A DNA stretch of 51,410 bases from Candidatus Brockarchaeota archaeon (GTDB lineage: Archaea; Thermoproteota; EX4484-205; JAAOZP01), in contig JAFNIQ010000007.1 in NCBI GenBank assembly GCA_017601395.1, positions 1-51,410 of the forward strand, in the 5' to 3' direction. Below, piece after piece: positions 39,605 through 49,069 of the stretch. Below the pieces are notes generated by a model. That model saw only the letters and a program-made list of their open reading frames with translations, searched no databases and was not told where the DNA came from. Position numbers and translations under genes: made by a program. Position 1 is the stretch's first letter. The number at the start of each line of letters is the position of its first letter.

Positions 39605-39891
39605 ATGTCCTCTTATCCATATACACTGTTTACATTTCGTGAAGATAGGGGTGACTAATGTTTGAATACAGTCAGCAAAAGCTTCTGCCTACTCCTCTGG
39701 AACCCTGTTTCAGCGCGCGCTACGCGGATGGCTTGCGTGTCTAATCCGAAAAGGTTGTGAAAAATATAGTAAGCCATCGGTTGAGTCTAGCATGCGTCTG
39801 GCTCTAGTTAAACCCGGAGAAGCCTATAGCACGCTGGAGAAAATATGTCCTACTGTGCAGCAGAGGAGAAAAAGATTCTTAAACACCTAGT

Positions 39892-40968
39892 TTGGAGGAT
39901 TATGAGGTAAGGTTGGTTAAAGTAGCGGTGTACGGGGCAAGCGGGTACGTCGGAGGAGAGCTGCTTAGAATACTTCTATCGCACAGTAGTGTGGAAATCA
40001 CCGCGGCCACTTCTAAGAGGTTCAGCGGCATGCCTGTTCACAAGGTTCATCCAAACCTTAGGAAGGTTTGCCAGATGAGCTTCGTAGAGCCTAAGGTTGA
40101 GAACGTGGCTAATGCGGAAGTTGTCTTCACAGCACTTCCACATGGCCAGTCTACACACGTGGTTAAAACGCTTCTCGACAGGGGTTTGAAGGTGATAGAC
40201 TTGGGAGCGGATTTCAGGCTTAAAGACCCTTCTGCCTACGAGAAATGGTACGGGTTTAAACATCCCTACCCTGAGCTTCTGGAGAAGGCTGTCTACGGCC
40301 TGCCGGAGCTTCACAGAGACGAGATAAGGACTGCTAGTCTGATAGCAGTACCGGGCTGCATGGCTTCGGCGAGCATACTGGCACTAGTGCCCCCTGTTAA
40401 GAACGGTCTGGTAGACAGGAGCCAGATATTCATAGATGCTAAAATAGGCTCGTCGGGAGCCGGCTCCTCGCCAACCTTAGAAGGATACCATCCGGAGAGG
40501 TATAACGTGGTTAGGCCATATAAGCCGGCTGGGCACAGGCATGTCGCCGAGATAGTTCAAGAAGTTTCGAACGCTGCTGGCGGAGGAATAGTCATAGGCT
40601 TCTCGCCGCATTCTGTAAACATTGTGAGGGGGATACTTGTAACTGTTCACGCACGTCCATCCGGAAGGCTCCCGTCCTTTCCAGACCTGTGGAGGTGCTA
40701 CAGGCAGGCTTACGACAAGGAGCCGTTTATAAGGCTCGTAAGGGATCCGACGATGGTGCACGGCCTGCCTGATCCAAAGTACCTGATGGGCTCGAACTTC
40801 GCCGACATAGGTTTCGAGATAGACGCTGACTCTAACAGGGTAATCCTGTTCGCAGCCATAGACAACCTGGTTAAGGGGGCTGCTGGAAACGCTGTCCAGT
40901 GCTTCAACATTATCTTCGGTTTCGATGAGAAGGAGGGTTTAACCTTCCCAGGTCTACACCCGGCGTGA
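39892..40968 (+). CDS. lysY: LysY/ArgC: LysW-aminoadipyl (glutamyl)-phosphate reductase (start possibly 39913)
   Basis: VKVAVYGASGYVGGELLRIL, VPGCMASASILAL, KIGSSGAGSSPT. Confidence 0.93.
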   Translation: MEDYEVRLVKVAVYGASGYVGGELLRILLSHSSVEITAATSKRFSGMPVHKVHPNLRKVCQMSFVEPKVENVANAEVVFTALPHGQSTHVVKTLLDRGLKVIDLGADFRLKDPSAYEKWYGFKHPYPELLEKAVYGLPELHRDEIRTASLIAVPGCMASASILALVPPVKNGLVDRSQIFIDAKIGSSGAGSSPTLEGYHPERYNVVRPYKPAGHRHVAEIVQEVSNAAGGGIVIGFSPHSVNIVRGILVTVHARPSGRLPSFPDLWRCYRQAYDKEPFIRLVRDPTMVHGLPDPKYLMGSNFADIGFEIDADSNRVILFAAIDNLVKGAAGNAVQCFNIIFGFDEKEGLTFPGLHPA

Positions 40969-40972
40969 GTGT

Positions 40973-41776
40973 TTGAAGATGATAGTGGTTAAAGCAGGAG
41001 GAGCCCTGCTTGAAGAGGGCCCTCTTGAGAAGATAGTTGCGGACGTGGCTGAATACTCTAGAAGAGAGAAGGTCGTTTTCATCCACGGGGGTGGAGCGGA
41101 AGTGACGGAGACCTGTAGAAGGATGGGTATTGAACCGAAGTTCGTTGTCTCCGCCAGCGGGATGAGGAGCAGGGTGACCGACTGGGAGACGATGCAGGTT
41201 TACCTTATGACTATGGGGAGGCTCAACAAGCTCGTGGTCTCAAAATTTCTCAGGATGAATGTTAACGCTGTCGGCTTAACCGGTGTAGACGGGGCTCTGG
41301 CAAGCGCCAACAGAAAGGAGAAGATACTTGTCAAAAGAGAGGACGGCAGGAGAATACTCATGGACGGTGGGTTCACAGGGAAGATTGACAGGATTAACGT
41401 AGCCCTTTTGAAACTGCTCCTTGACAACGGCATTCTGCCGGTTCTAGCACCAATAGCCCTAGGCAAGGAGTTTGAGCCTCTCAACGTCGACAGCGACGCT
41501 TTCGCAGCCAAGGTTGCTTCAGCACTGGGGAGCAGCCTGCTATACCTTACGAACGTTGAGGGTCTTCTCGTAGACGGTAAGCTCGTCGAGTCGCTGACGA
41601 TGGCTGAAGCCTCGGTTCTTCTTCCAAGCATAGGCCACGGCATGATGAGGAAGGTGCAGTCAGCCGTGGAGGCGCTTCAAGAAGGGGCTGCTTCAGTGAG
41701 AATATCCTCCGGGCTCGTTGATAAGCCTGTTTCAAGCGCGCTGGAGAAAAAACTTGGGACACTCATATTTAAATGA
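40973..41776 (+). CDS. lysZ: LysZ/ArgB: LysW-aminoadipate (glutamate) kinase
   Basis: VVKAGGALLEEG, FIHGGGAEVTETCRRMGIEPKFV, amino acid kinase fold; in the lys cluster. Confidence 0.93.
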   Translation: MKMIVVKAGGALLEEGPLEKIVADVAEYSRREKVVFIHGGGAEVTETCRRMGIEPKFVVSASGMRSRVTDWETMQVYLMTMGRLNKLVVSKFLRMNVNAVGLTGVDGALASANRKEKILVKREDGRRILMDGGFTGKIDRINVALLKLLLDNGILPVLAPIALGKEFEPLNVDSDAFAAKVASALGSSLLYLTNVEGLLVDGKLVESLTMAEASVLLPSIGHGMMRKVQSAVEALQEGAASVRISSGLVDKPVSSALEKKLGTLIFK

Positions 41777-42993
41777 GGATGCTTAAAATGGTTGACCCCT
41801 ATGAGGTTGAGGACAGGCTTCTGCTTAAAACCTACGTTAAGAGAAGTATCGCAATAATAAGCGGGAAAGGGTCGGAGGTTTTCGACGATAAGGGTCGGAG
41901 GTTCATCGACCTGACTTCAGCCTATGGTGTTGCAATACTTGGCCACTCGAACCCTGTGATTGTCGAAGCGATCGTGAACCAGTTGAAGAAAATATCTTCC
42001 TGCCACGGCTCGTTCTACAATGATTCTCGGGCAGAATTCTTGGAGGAGACTTCCCGCTTCACGTCGCGTTTCTTCCCTAAGATGCTTCTCGTGAACAGTG
42101 GTGCGGAAGCCGTTGACCTCGCCATTAAAACAGCATTCAGGAAAACAGGGAGAAGCAAGATTGTTGCAGCCAAAAGAAGCTTCCACGGTAAGACGCTGGG
42201 AGCACTCAGCGCCACGTGGAACCCGGAGTACAAGAGGGGCTTGGAGCATGTTTTAAGTGAAAGGGTTGTATTTGCAGAGTACGGCGACGCAGAGGATTTG
42301 AGAAGCAAGGTTGACGAGGAGACTGCAGCTGTTATTCTTGAGCCTGTTCAAGGAGAAGGCGGAGTCAGGATTCCTCCAACAGGCTACTTGAAAGCAGCAA
42401 GGGAAATAGCCTCCGACAAGGGGGCACTACTCATACTGGATGAGATTCAAACAGGATTGAGGAGGACTGGAACCTTTTTCGCGTTTGAAAAAGAAGATGT
42501 TGCGCCGGATATTGCTCTCTTGGCTAAGGGGGTAGCCGGGGGGATCCCGGTTGGAGTCACGTTTTTCAGTGAGGAGGCGTCGAAAGTAGCTGAACCCGGC
42601 TTCCACACTTCAACATACGGCGGAAACCCTTTGGCCTGCGCCGCGGGTGCTGCAACCATGAGGCTCCTTAGGGAAACAGTCACCAGAGAGACTGTGGAGG
42701 AAAGATCTAGGGTTTTCAGAGAGAGGCTTGAAGCATTAAGAAACCTCAGGATCATCAGGGAGATAAGGATAAGCGGCCTCATGATAGGCATTGAGCTGAA
42801 AGTCAGGTCTAAGCCTCTCGTCGACCTGCTTGCGGAGAAAGGTATCCTGGTTTTAACAGCCGGCCCAACTGTGGTGCGCCTACTACCGTCGCTCAACATA
42901 CCGTTAAACCTTGTCGAGGAAGCGTGTAGCATCATTTTCGAAGCGATGAGGAGCTATGAGTCGAGGCTTGGAAGCAGTTCAACCGCTGGTTAA
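41773..42993 (+). CDS. lysJ: LysJ/ArgD: LysW-lysine/ornithine aminotransferase
   Basis: NSGAEAVDLAIKTAF, SFHGKTLGALSATWNPEY, LLILDEIQTGLRRTGTFFA, TSTYGGNPLACAAG. Confidence 0.95.
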   Translation: MRMLKMVDPYEVEDRLLLKTYVKRSIAIISGKGSEVFDDKGRRFIDLTSAYGVAILGHSNPVIVEAIVNQLKKISSCHGSFYNDSRAEFLEETSRFTSRFFPKMLLVNSGAEAVDLAIKTAFRKTGRSKIVAAKRSFHGKTLGALSATWNPEYKRGLEHVLSERVVFAEYGDAEDLRSKVDEETAAVILEPVQGEGGVRIPPTGYLKAAREIASDKGALLILDEIQTGLRRTGTFFAFEKEDVAPDIALLAKGVAGGIPVGVTFFSEEASKVAEPGFHTSTYGGNPLACAAGAATMRLLRETVTRETVEERSRVFRERLEALRNLRIIREIRISGLMIGIELKVRSKPLVDLLAEKGILVLTAGPTVVRLLPSLNIPLNLVEEACSIIFEAMRSYESRLGSSSTAG

Positions 42994-44056
42994 ACTCCTA
43001 ACCAAGTATTCGCCAAGCGGGAATGAGGAAGAGGCTCAGCAGGAAGTCTTCTCCCTTCTGCTCGCGAACGGTTTTGAAAACGTCAGGAGGGATCCTGCTG
43101 GCAACGTTCTAGGGGAGAAGGGGGACGGAGGCAGGACGCTGCTTTTCTGCTCCCACGTAGATACTGTGCCCGGGCTTATTGAAGTCAAGCTTGAATCAGG
43201 AAGAATATTCGGCAGGGGTGCTGTTGACGCTAAGGCTTCTCTCGTGGCAATGGCGCTGGCAGCGTCAAACTACGGTGGCAGGAGTCTCAGACTACTCTAT
43301 TCGTCAGTCGTCGGGGAGGAATCGGACAGCAAGGGGGTTAGGAGGCTTCTCGAAGAAATCCCGGCCCCAGACTACGTGATCATAGGCGAACCAACCGGGA
43401 TTAGGGCTGCGGCAGTAGCATACAGGGGTAGCGCAACAGTCAGCATAAGGGTTTCAACACAAGGCGGGCATTCGTCATCCCCTATGGATGATTTCAATGC
43501 TATCGTTCAAACAATGAGGCTCGTTGAACACGTTAAGACGAGAATGACCTTTTCTAAAGACCTTTTCTCAAACATAGGTGTCTCAATCACCATGATTAAA
43601 GGTGGCTACGGTGACTCCAGAATACCGGACTCCTGTGAGGCACGCCTGAACCTTCGCTACCCTCCACCCATAGGGTTTGAAAAGCTTTCCAGAATGTTCT
43701 CCACGGTCTTGAACGAGTATGTAGAGAACATGGGTGGAACCCTCAAAACGGATTATGATTTTATAGACCATTTAGACGGCTACGCTTCAGCCAAGGACCA
43801 GGTTTTGATAAACGCTGTCAGAGAGGCGGTTAGAAAAACCCTTGGGAGGGAGTTGCTGCTGATTAGGAAACTCGGGACATCCGATTTCAACTACACCGGC
43901 CTGAAATGGGGCAGGCCGCAACTAGCCTGGGGCCCGGGCGACCCTTCTCTGGCGCACAGCTCCCTGGAAAGCATCACGGTTGAAGAGTTCATGCGGGGCG
44001 TGGAAGCCTACAGGGTGTTTCTAAACAGCCTGGCTTCAAGCCTGGCCTCTGGTTGA
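42956..44056 (+). CDS. lysK: LysK: LysW-lysine/ornithine carboxypeptidase (M20 family)
   Basis: [57 protein letters not shown]-type C-terminus ([16 protein letters not shown]). Confidence 0.95.
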   Translation: MSRGLEAVQPLVKLLTKYSPSGNEEEAQQEVFSLLLANGFENVRRDPAGNVLGEKGDGGRTLLFCSHVDTVPGLIEVKLESGRIFGRGAVDAKASLVAMALAASNYGGRSLRLLYSSVVGEESDSKGVRRLLEEIPAPDYVIIGEPTGIRAAAVAYRGSATVSIRVSTQGGHSSSPMDDFNAIVQTMRLVEHVKTRMTFSKDLFSNIGVSITMIKGGYGDSRIPDSCEARLNLRYPPPIGFEKLSRMFSTVLNEYVENMGGTLKTDYDFIDHLDGYASAKDQVLINAVREAVRKTLGRELLLIRKLGTSDFNYTGLKWGRPQLAWGPGDPSLAHSSLESITVEEFMRGVEAYRVFLNSLASSLASG

Positions 44057-44100
44057 AAACAACTTTAAAAAACTTCATTGTGAAAAGATTGTTCAAGTTG

Positions 44101-44373
44101 ATGGTTAGGGCCCACGTGTATATAAGCGGCTTTGTTCAAGGAGTTTTCTTCAGGCATGAAACTAGGAGGCTCGCGCAAGCGCTAGGAGTCGGAGGATGGG
44201 TGAGAAACCTTCCAGACGGAAGAGTCGAGGCTGTTTTCGAAGGGGAGGAGATGCTTGTGAGAAAAATGATAGAGTTCTGCAGAAGGGGGCCGCCTGGAGC
44301 CAGGGTTACAGGGGTAAGCGTGGAGTGGGAAGAGTACAAGGGGGAGTTTAAAGGCTTCACCATAAGGCATTAA
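44101..44373 (+). CDS. Acylphosphatase
   Basis: [46 protein letters not shown]. Confidence 0.95.
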   Translation: MVRAHVYISGFVQGVFFRHETRRLAQALGVGGWVRNLPDGRVEAVFEGEEMLVRKMIEFCRRGPPGARVTGVSVEWEEYKGEFKGFTIRH

Positions 44374-44430
44374 GCAGTTTCTACTCGCAGAATACTTTAA
44401 AAGCCCTTGCGGGCTGCAACTTTCGTTAAG

Positions 44431-44871
44431 ATGGTTAGGAAAGTGTTATTCATATGCGTGCAAAACAGTTTCAGAAGCCAGGTTGCGGAAGCATTCTTCA
44501 ACTCAAATCCTCCAGCCGGGTGGGTCGCGGTTAGCGCCGGCCCAAAGCCCGCTGAAAGCGTAAACCCTAAAGCTGTTCAACTATTGAAGGAAAGGGGGAT
44601 AGATATCTCTTGTAAGAGGCCAAAGAAGCTAACTAGGGAGATGGAGGCTGAGGCGGATATCGCGGTAATAGTATGCAGCGGCTCAGAATGCCCGGTGGTT
44701 AACGTGAAGCATGTTGAGAACTGGGGCATTGAGGATCCTGCTGAAATGAGCCTGGAGGATGCTCGTAAAGTCGTGAGCAGGATTGAAAAAATGGTTAGGA
44801 ACCTGGTTGATAGAATAGTGAGGGGGGAGGCTCCTTCCAGGGGAATCGGATTGAGCCTCGGCCAAATATAG
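44431..44871 (+). CDS. Low-molecular-weight phosphatase/arsenate reductase (ArsC)-like
   Basis: CX5R loop FICVQNSFRSQVAEAF, SGSECPVVNVKHVENWGIEDPA. Confidence 0.87.
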   Translation: MVRKVLFICVQNSFRSQVAEAFFNSNPPAGWVAVSAGPKPAESVNPKAVQLLKERGIDISCKRPKKLTREMEAEADIAVIVCSGSECPVVNVKHVENWGIEDPAEMSLEDARKVVSRIEKMVRNLVDRIVRGEAPSRGIGLSLGQI

Positions 44872-44909
44872 CCCGTAGCCGACGTATGGAACGGCTAACC
44901 CTTTAAAAC

Positions 44910-46013
44910 TCACTTGTAAACGGCTAGAGGCTTGCCAAGCAGTCCAGTATCCAGCTCAACCACTCCCAATCCGCTTTCCCTGGAGAACAGCCTCATAGAG
45001 TTTTCAACCCTTGTCCCTCCCTTCTTAACCAGCTTGTCGGCATGAAGCAGGTCGCAGTCCAAGTCCGCATAGCTCACGTTTCTAACTCCTGCTGCGAAAT
45101 GTGCTCCTGCAGCAATACCTATTTCAGACTCGCTCATGCATCCGATCATGCAGAATACTCCAGCAGCCTCAGCCACATCTGATATTTTCCTCGCCTTCAA
45201 TATTCCACCGCTCTTCGCAAGCTTAATGTTTATCAGGTCAACAGCCTCCTCCCGGATGAGCCTCAGCGCGTCGGAGGGCGAATGCACGCTTTCATCAGCC
45301 ATAACAGGTATTGGAGACTCCCTTCTAACCTTAGCCATGCCCTTCACATCGTGAGCGGGCACCGGCTGCTCGACAAACCGTATTTTAAACTTCTCCACCC
45401 TGTTTAAAACTTCAACAGCCTGCTCCGGGCTCCAACCCTCGTTCGCGTCAACCCTCATTTCAACATCCTCCCCCACGGCCTCGCGGACAAGCCTTATCCT
45501 CTCAACATCCTCAGAAGGGTTCACACCAACCTTAACCTTAAGAGCCCTGAAGCCTTTCTCCACAGCCTTAACAGCGTCAGCAGCCATCTCCCTCGGAGTC
45601 TTAATGCTCAACGTGAAGTCGGTTAAGACCTGCGTCCGGTAGCCTCCGAGAAGCATGAAAAGCGGTTTCCCAGCGGTCTTCCCGAGAATATCGTGCAGAG
45701 CAGTGTCAACAGCAGCCTTCGCAGCAGGGTTCCCCCCGATAACCCTGTCCATTGTCTCCACGTTCTGCTCTATCCGAAGAGGACACATGCCGATAAGCCT
45801 GGGCGCGATCCTGGATAATGCTTCTAAAACGGTTTCCACAGTCTCCCCGGTGACTCTTCTAGACGGAGACGCTTCCCCCCAGCCTTCAACACCGTAGTCC
45901 GTGACTATCTTCACAACAACGTTGCGACTTTTCTCGCTCGCACCCTGGGAAATCCGGAAGGGCTCGAAAAACCTTAGGGTCACGGAGTAAACCTCGACGC
46001 GTTCTATCCCCAT
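44910..46013 (-). CDS. Enolase-superfamily mandelate racemase/muconate lactonizing enzyme, dipeptide epimerase-like
   Basis: ALKVKVGVNPSEDVERIRLVREAVG (KxK), MRVDANEGWS, FVEQPVPAHD, VMADESVHSPSDA, NIKLAKSGGI. Confidence 0.9.
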   Translation of the reverse strand: MGIERVEVYSVTLRFFEPFRISQGASEKSRNVVVKIVTDYGVEGWGEASPSRRVTGETVETVLEALSRIAPRLIGMCPLRIEQNVETMDRVIGGNPAAKAAVDTALHDILGKTAGKPLFMLLGGYRTQVLTDFTLSIKTPREMAADAVKAVEKGFRALKVKVGVNPSEDVERIRLVREAVGEDVEMRVDANEGWSPEQAVEVLNRVEKFKIRFVEQPVPAHDVKGMAKVRRESPIPVMADESVHSPSDALRLIREEAVDLINIKLAKSGGILKARKISDVAEAAGVFCMIGCMSESEIGIAAGAHFAAGVRNVSYADLDCDLLHADKLVKKGGTRVENSMRLFSRESGLGVVELDTGLLGKPLAVYK

Positions 46014-46052
46014 CTCACCCGGACCACCCTAAGCATAGGCAGGAGCGTTCAA

Positions 46053-47324
46053 TTAGACGTTTACACTTGACATTTCAAAACCCCTATTCTTAAGGTATTC
46101 CTGAACCTTCTTCTTAACGTCCTCAGGGATCTCCCGTTTAAAAGGGAAGCTCTCCGCGTTAGCCATCCGCAGGAGAAACTCGCGGACAATGATCCCAACC
46201 ATCTTGAAGCCGATGGGTGCTGTAAACCTCGAGTCATCCTCAGGAGTGTGAATATGCACCCCCGCGCCGCTCCTCCGGTAGAAGCTTACAGACGGCACTC
46301 CTCTGTTGGAGAAGGGAATGCTGTCAGAGCTATACACGTCCTGAGACACGGAGAGGTTTACGCCGAGCTCCTTCGACATGGCTTCCAGATAAGTCTTCAC
46401 CTCTTGGGGTCCAGTTACCACGGCGTTACACCCGCCTATCGCACCCCCGTTCACATCAAGGTTGACCATCATCATTACTTTCTCAACCTCATCCTTATGC
46501 TTCTCCACGTAGTTAAAAGAACCCCTGAGCCCAAGCTCCTCGCCCGTGAAGAAAACAAACCTAACTGTTCTCTTCAAATCAAGACTGCTCATAGATTTAG
46601 CTAGCTCCATGAGCAGAGCCACTCCGCCAGCGTTGTCAACACCCCCCTTCACACCGTAGACAGTATCGTAATGCGCTCCGACGACTATTATCTCCTCAGG
46701 GTATTTAACACCCTTCTTCTCCACCACGATATTGCAAGTGTCAGCGTCGAACTCCTGTTGCGTGAGAACCAGCCTAGACTTGGAAGCATTATTCTTAACG
46801 AGCCTAAACGCGTCTTCAAAACTTATGAAGACCGTCGGCACCCTGAACCTCCTACTCACCTCGAAAAGCCTGTCGACCTGAGAAGGCTTCCTGAAAGGAG
46901 TGCCCTCGCTTAAAACTATTCCGGAAGGCTCATACTTGGAGAGTTCGAACAGCTTTTCAACAGTCGGCGGCGACTCTGAGAGAAGCAGTATCTCGCCCTT
47001 CGTCCGAGGCAGCAGCAGCGGGTCGCCGGTCTCAACGTACCGTAAGGGAGCTACAACGCCTTCTTCAGGGGTTGAACCACTGAAACCGACACCCCGGCAG
47101 TCAACCTCCTCGCTCCAAGGCTCTAAAACGTGAAACTCGTTCCTAAGAATCCGGAAGGTTTTAACAGTGAACTCTTCAAGCAGCGTCTTGTAGCCTGCTT
47201 TCTCCATGACGCTTACAATGTATCTCCGAGCCTCCTCCTCACCCGGGGTTCCAGCAAGCCTTTCATAAGAGGCTAAGCCCTTTAGGAAGCCGTAAGCTTC
47301 CTCCCCTAGGAACTCACTACTCAT
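46053..47324 (-). CDS. M28-family zinc aminopeptidase
   Basis: VVGAHYDTVYGVKGGVDNAGGVALLMELAKSM, FVFFTGEELGLRGSFNYV, SDSIPFSNRGVPSVSFYR, HTPEDDSRF. Confidence 0.93.
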   Translation of the reverse strand: MSSEFLGEEAYGFLKGLASYERLAGTPGEEEARRYIVSVMEKAGYKTLLEEFTVKTFRILRNEFHVLEPWSEEVDCRGVGFSGSTPEEGVVAPLRYVETGDPLLLPRTKGEILLLSESPPTVEKLFELSKYEPSGIVLSEGTPFRKPSQVDRLFEVSRRFRVPTVFISFEDAFRLVKNNASKSRLVLTQQEFDADTCNIVVEKKGVKYPEEIIVVGAHYDTVYGVKGGVDNAGGVALLMELAKSMSSLDLKRTVRFVFFTGEELGLRGSFNYVEKHKDEVEKVMMMVNLDVNGGAIGGCNAVVTGPQEVKTYLEAMSKELGVNLSVSQDVYSSDSIPFSNRGVPSVSFYRRSGAGVHIHTPEDDSRFTAPIGFKMVGIIVREFLLRMANAESFPFKREIPEDVKKKVQEYLKNRGFEMSSVNV

Positions 47325-47431
47325 GAGGTCTCAAGACCGTGCTGGCGAGTTAAAAACGTTGCGAAATCCGGAGAGGTTTATACGGTGGCAGGATTGAAGA
47401 AAAATTTATTTTCAACATTAGTGTAGCCCCG

Positions 47432-48547
47432 GTGATGAACGAGAGGGAGAGGCTGCTTAGGACACTGCAGTTTAAAGAGGTTGACAGGGTTCCGGACTAC
47501 GAGTTCGGCTACTGGAGTGAAACAATCGACCGCTGGCATGCTGAAGGCCTGCCCCTGCATCTCCACAGCATCCGAGACATTGAGGACTTTTTCATGCTTG
47601 AAGGCTGGGACACGATAGACATGCTTCCAGTGAACACCGGCCTATGGCCACCGCCGCCTTCGAGAAGGATCAGGGAGTTCGACGATAAGGAGGTTATTGA
47701 CGATGGTTTAGGAGGAGTCTACATAACTAAAAAATGGACCTCTACGATTCCACAGTACTTGAGGTACCCTATTAGAAGCAGAGAGGACTGGGAGAAAATA
47801 AAGCCGTTCTTCGACCCTGATACCCCGGGGAGAATGCCGTTGAGCTATGATGAGATAATAAAGATCTACAGCGAGAGGGATTATCCTCTAGGCATAAGCG
47901 TTGGAAGCCTCTACGGCTGGCTGAGAAACCTTATGGGCGTCCAAGGGATCTCAATAGCTTTCTACAGGGATCCCGACTGGATGGCTGAAATGATGGACAC
48001 GCTGGTAAACCTCTGGATAAAAATGATCAGGAGAGCTTTAAGAAACATCCGTGTTGACTTCGCAACATGGTGGGAGGACATGGCTTACAACATGGGGCCA
48101 CTCATCTCGGTGAAGCTTTTCGAAGAATTCATGGTTCCAAGGTATAAGAAGGTGACGGACGTGTTGAAGGAGTATGGTGTTGAAATAAACATTCTAGACT
48201 GCGATGGGAAGATAGATGATCTTGTCCCAGGATGGTTGAAGGCAGGAATAAACTGCATGTTCCCCATAGAGGCGAAGTACACGAGCCCAGTGAAGCTTAG
48301 AGAGAAGTATGGAGACAAGGTTCTCCTAATGGGCGGGGTTAACAAGCTGGCTTTGATCGAGGGGCCTAAGGCGATAGACAGGGAGCTTGAAAGCCTTTCG
48401 CAGCTAGTTAAAGAGGGCGGCTACATACCCATGGTTGACCACAGGGTTCCCCCAGACGTGTCGCTGAGCAACTACGTGTACTATCTGAAGGCTAAGAGAA
48501 AGATCATAGGTAGAAACGAGGAATTACCATATCCCAAAATTAAATAA
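47432..48547 (+). CDS. Uroporphyrinogen decarboxylase (URO-D)/corrinoid methyltransferase superfamily protein
   Basis: NERERLLRTLQFKEVDRVPDYEFGYW, WWEDMAYNMGPLISVKLFEEFMVPRYKKV, LMGGVNKLALIEGPKAIDREL. Confidence 0.88.
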   Translation: MMNERERLLRTLQFKEVDRVPDYEFGYWSETIDRWHAEGLPLHLHSIRDIEDFFMLEGWDTIDMLPVNTGLWPPPPSRRIREFDDKEVIDDGLGGVYITKKWTSTIPQYLRYPIRSREDWEKIKPFFDPDTPGRMPLSYDEIIKIYSERDYPLGISVGSLYGWLRNLMGVQGISIAFYRDPDWMAEMMDTLVNLWIKMIRRALRNIRVDFATWWEDMAYNMGPLISVKLFEEFMVPRYKKVTDVLKEYGVEINILDCDGKIDDLVPGWLKAGINCMFPIEAKYTSPVKLREKYGDKVLLMGGVNKLALIEGPKAIDRELESLSQLVKEGGYIPMVDHRVPPDVSLSNYVYYLKAKRKIIGRNEELPYPKIK

Positions 48548-49069
48548 GCATGGCGCTGTCCATTTGATTACTCTCTGTAATAGGTATTAGTTGCTAGAGA
48601 ACCTGTTCATCTTAGTGGGGCATGCAAGAATTGGCAGCGCAGGAAAGACCCGGAACACGGTTGCAAACATCTCTGAGAAGCTGGTTCAGGAGGGAGGGGA
48701 ATCTTTTTTTCAGAATTCTTCGATAAAACTGAGTGAGCGCTTAGAGAAGACCATTGAGGCAGGTTGCACGTGCTTGTCACAAGTCTTCCAAGAATGTCCA
48801 GCCTATACGGCCTCGCCTCAGCCAGATACTTCCACTCAGCCTCCAGAATGATTGAGGACTGCTTAACCAAGGCGTCGTAAATCCCGGTTTTCCTCGAGGT
48901 AAACACTGCAACACGACCGTTAAATGTTGAAAGCCGCCGGGGTTAAACGTGGCCGCTTTAAACCCCGTTTTGCACGACCATCCGGATAAGATGGTATGCC
49001 AAGGGAAAACCAGTTTACGAACACCTTTTAACGCTATGCATAACCCCAGCCGGTTTTAAACTCTGCCAT

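Larger units (their letters stand above)
37481..39605 (+). mobile_element. Decayed, divergent second copy of the TGT-like/LAGLIDADG/ORF3 cassette
   Basis: Same gene order as 20182-22884; GLHDYLGFNGRIFLSLVMPDELIDKL, MGGGTRVGQWKERF, CGLIASDGGLYMSEK, LRGFFTGDDG, VAGYELRGSVEELKI; multiple frameshifts and stops. Confidence 0.85.

Noticed and set aside
39605-39891. tRNA-like sequence flanking the decayed copy
   Set aside because: No T-loop TTCGAAT-type motif or acceptor complementarity found on either side.
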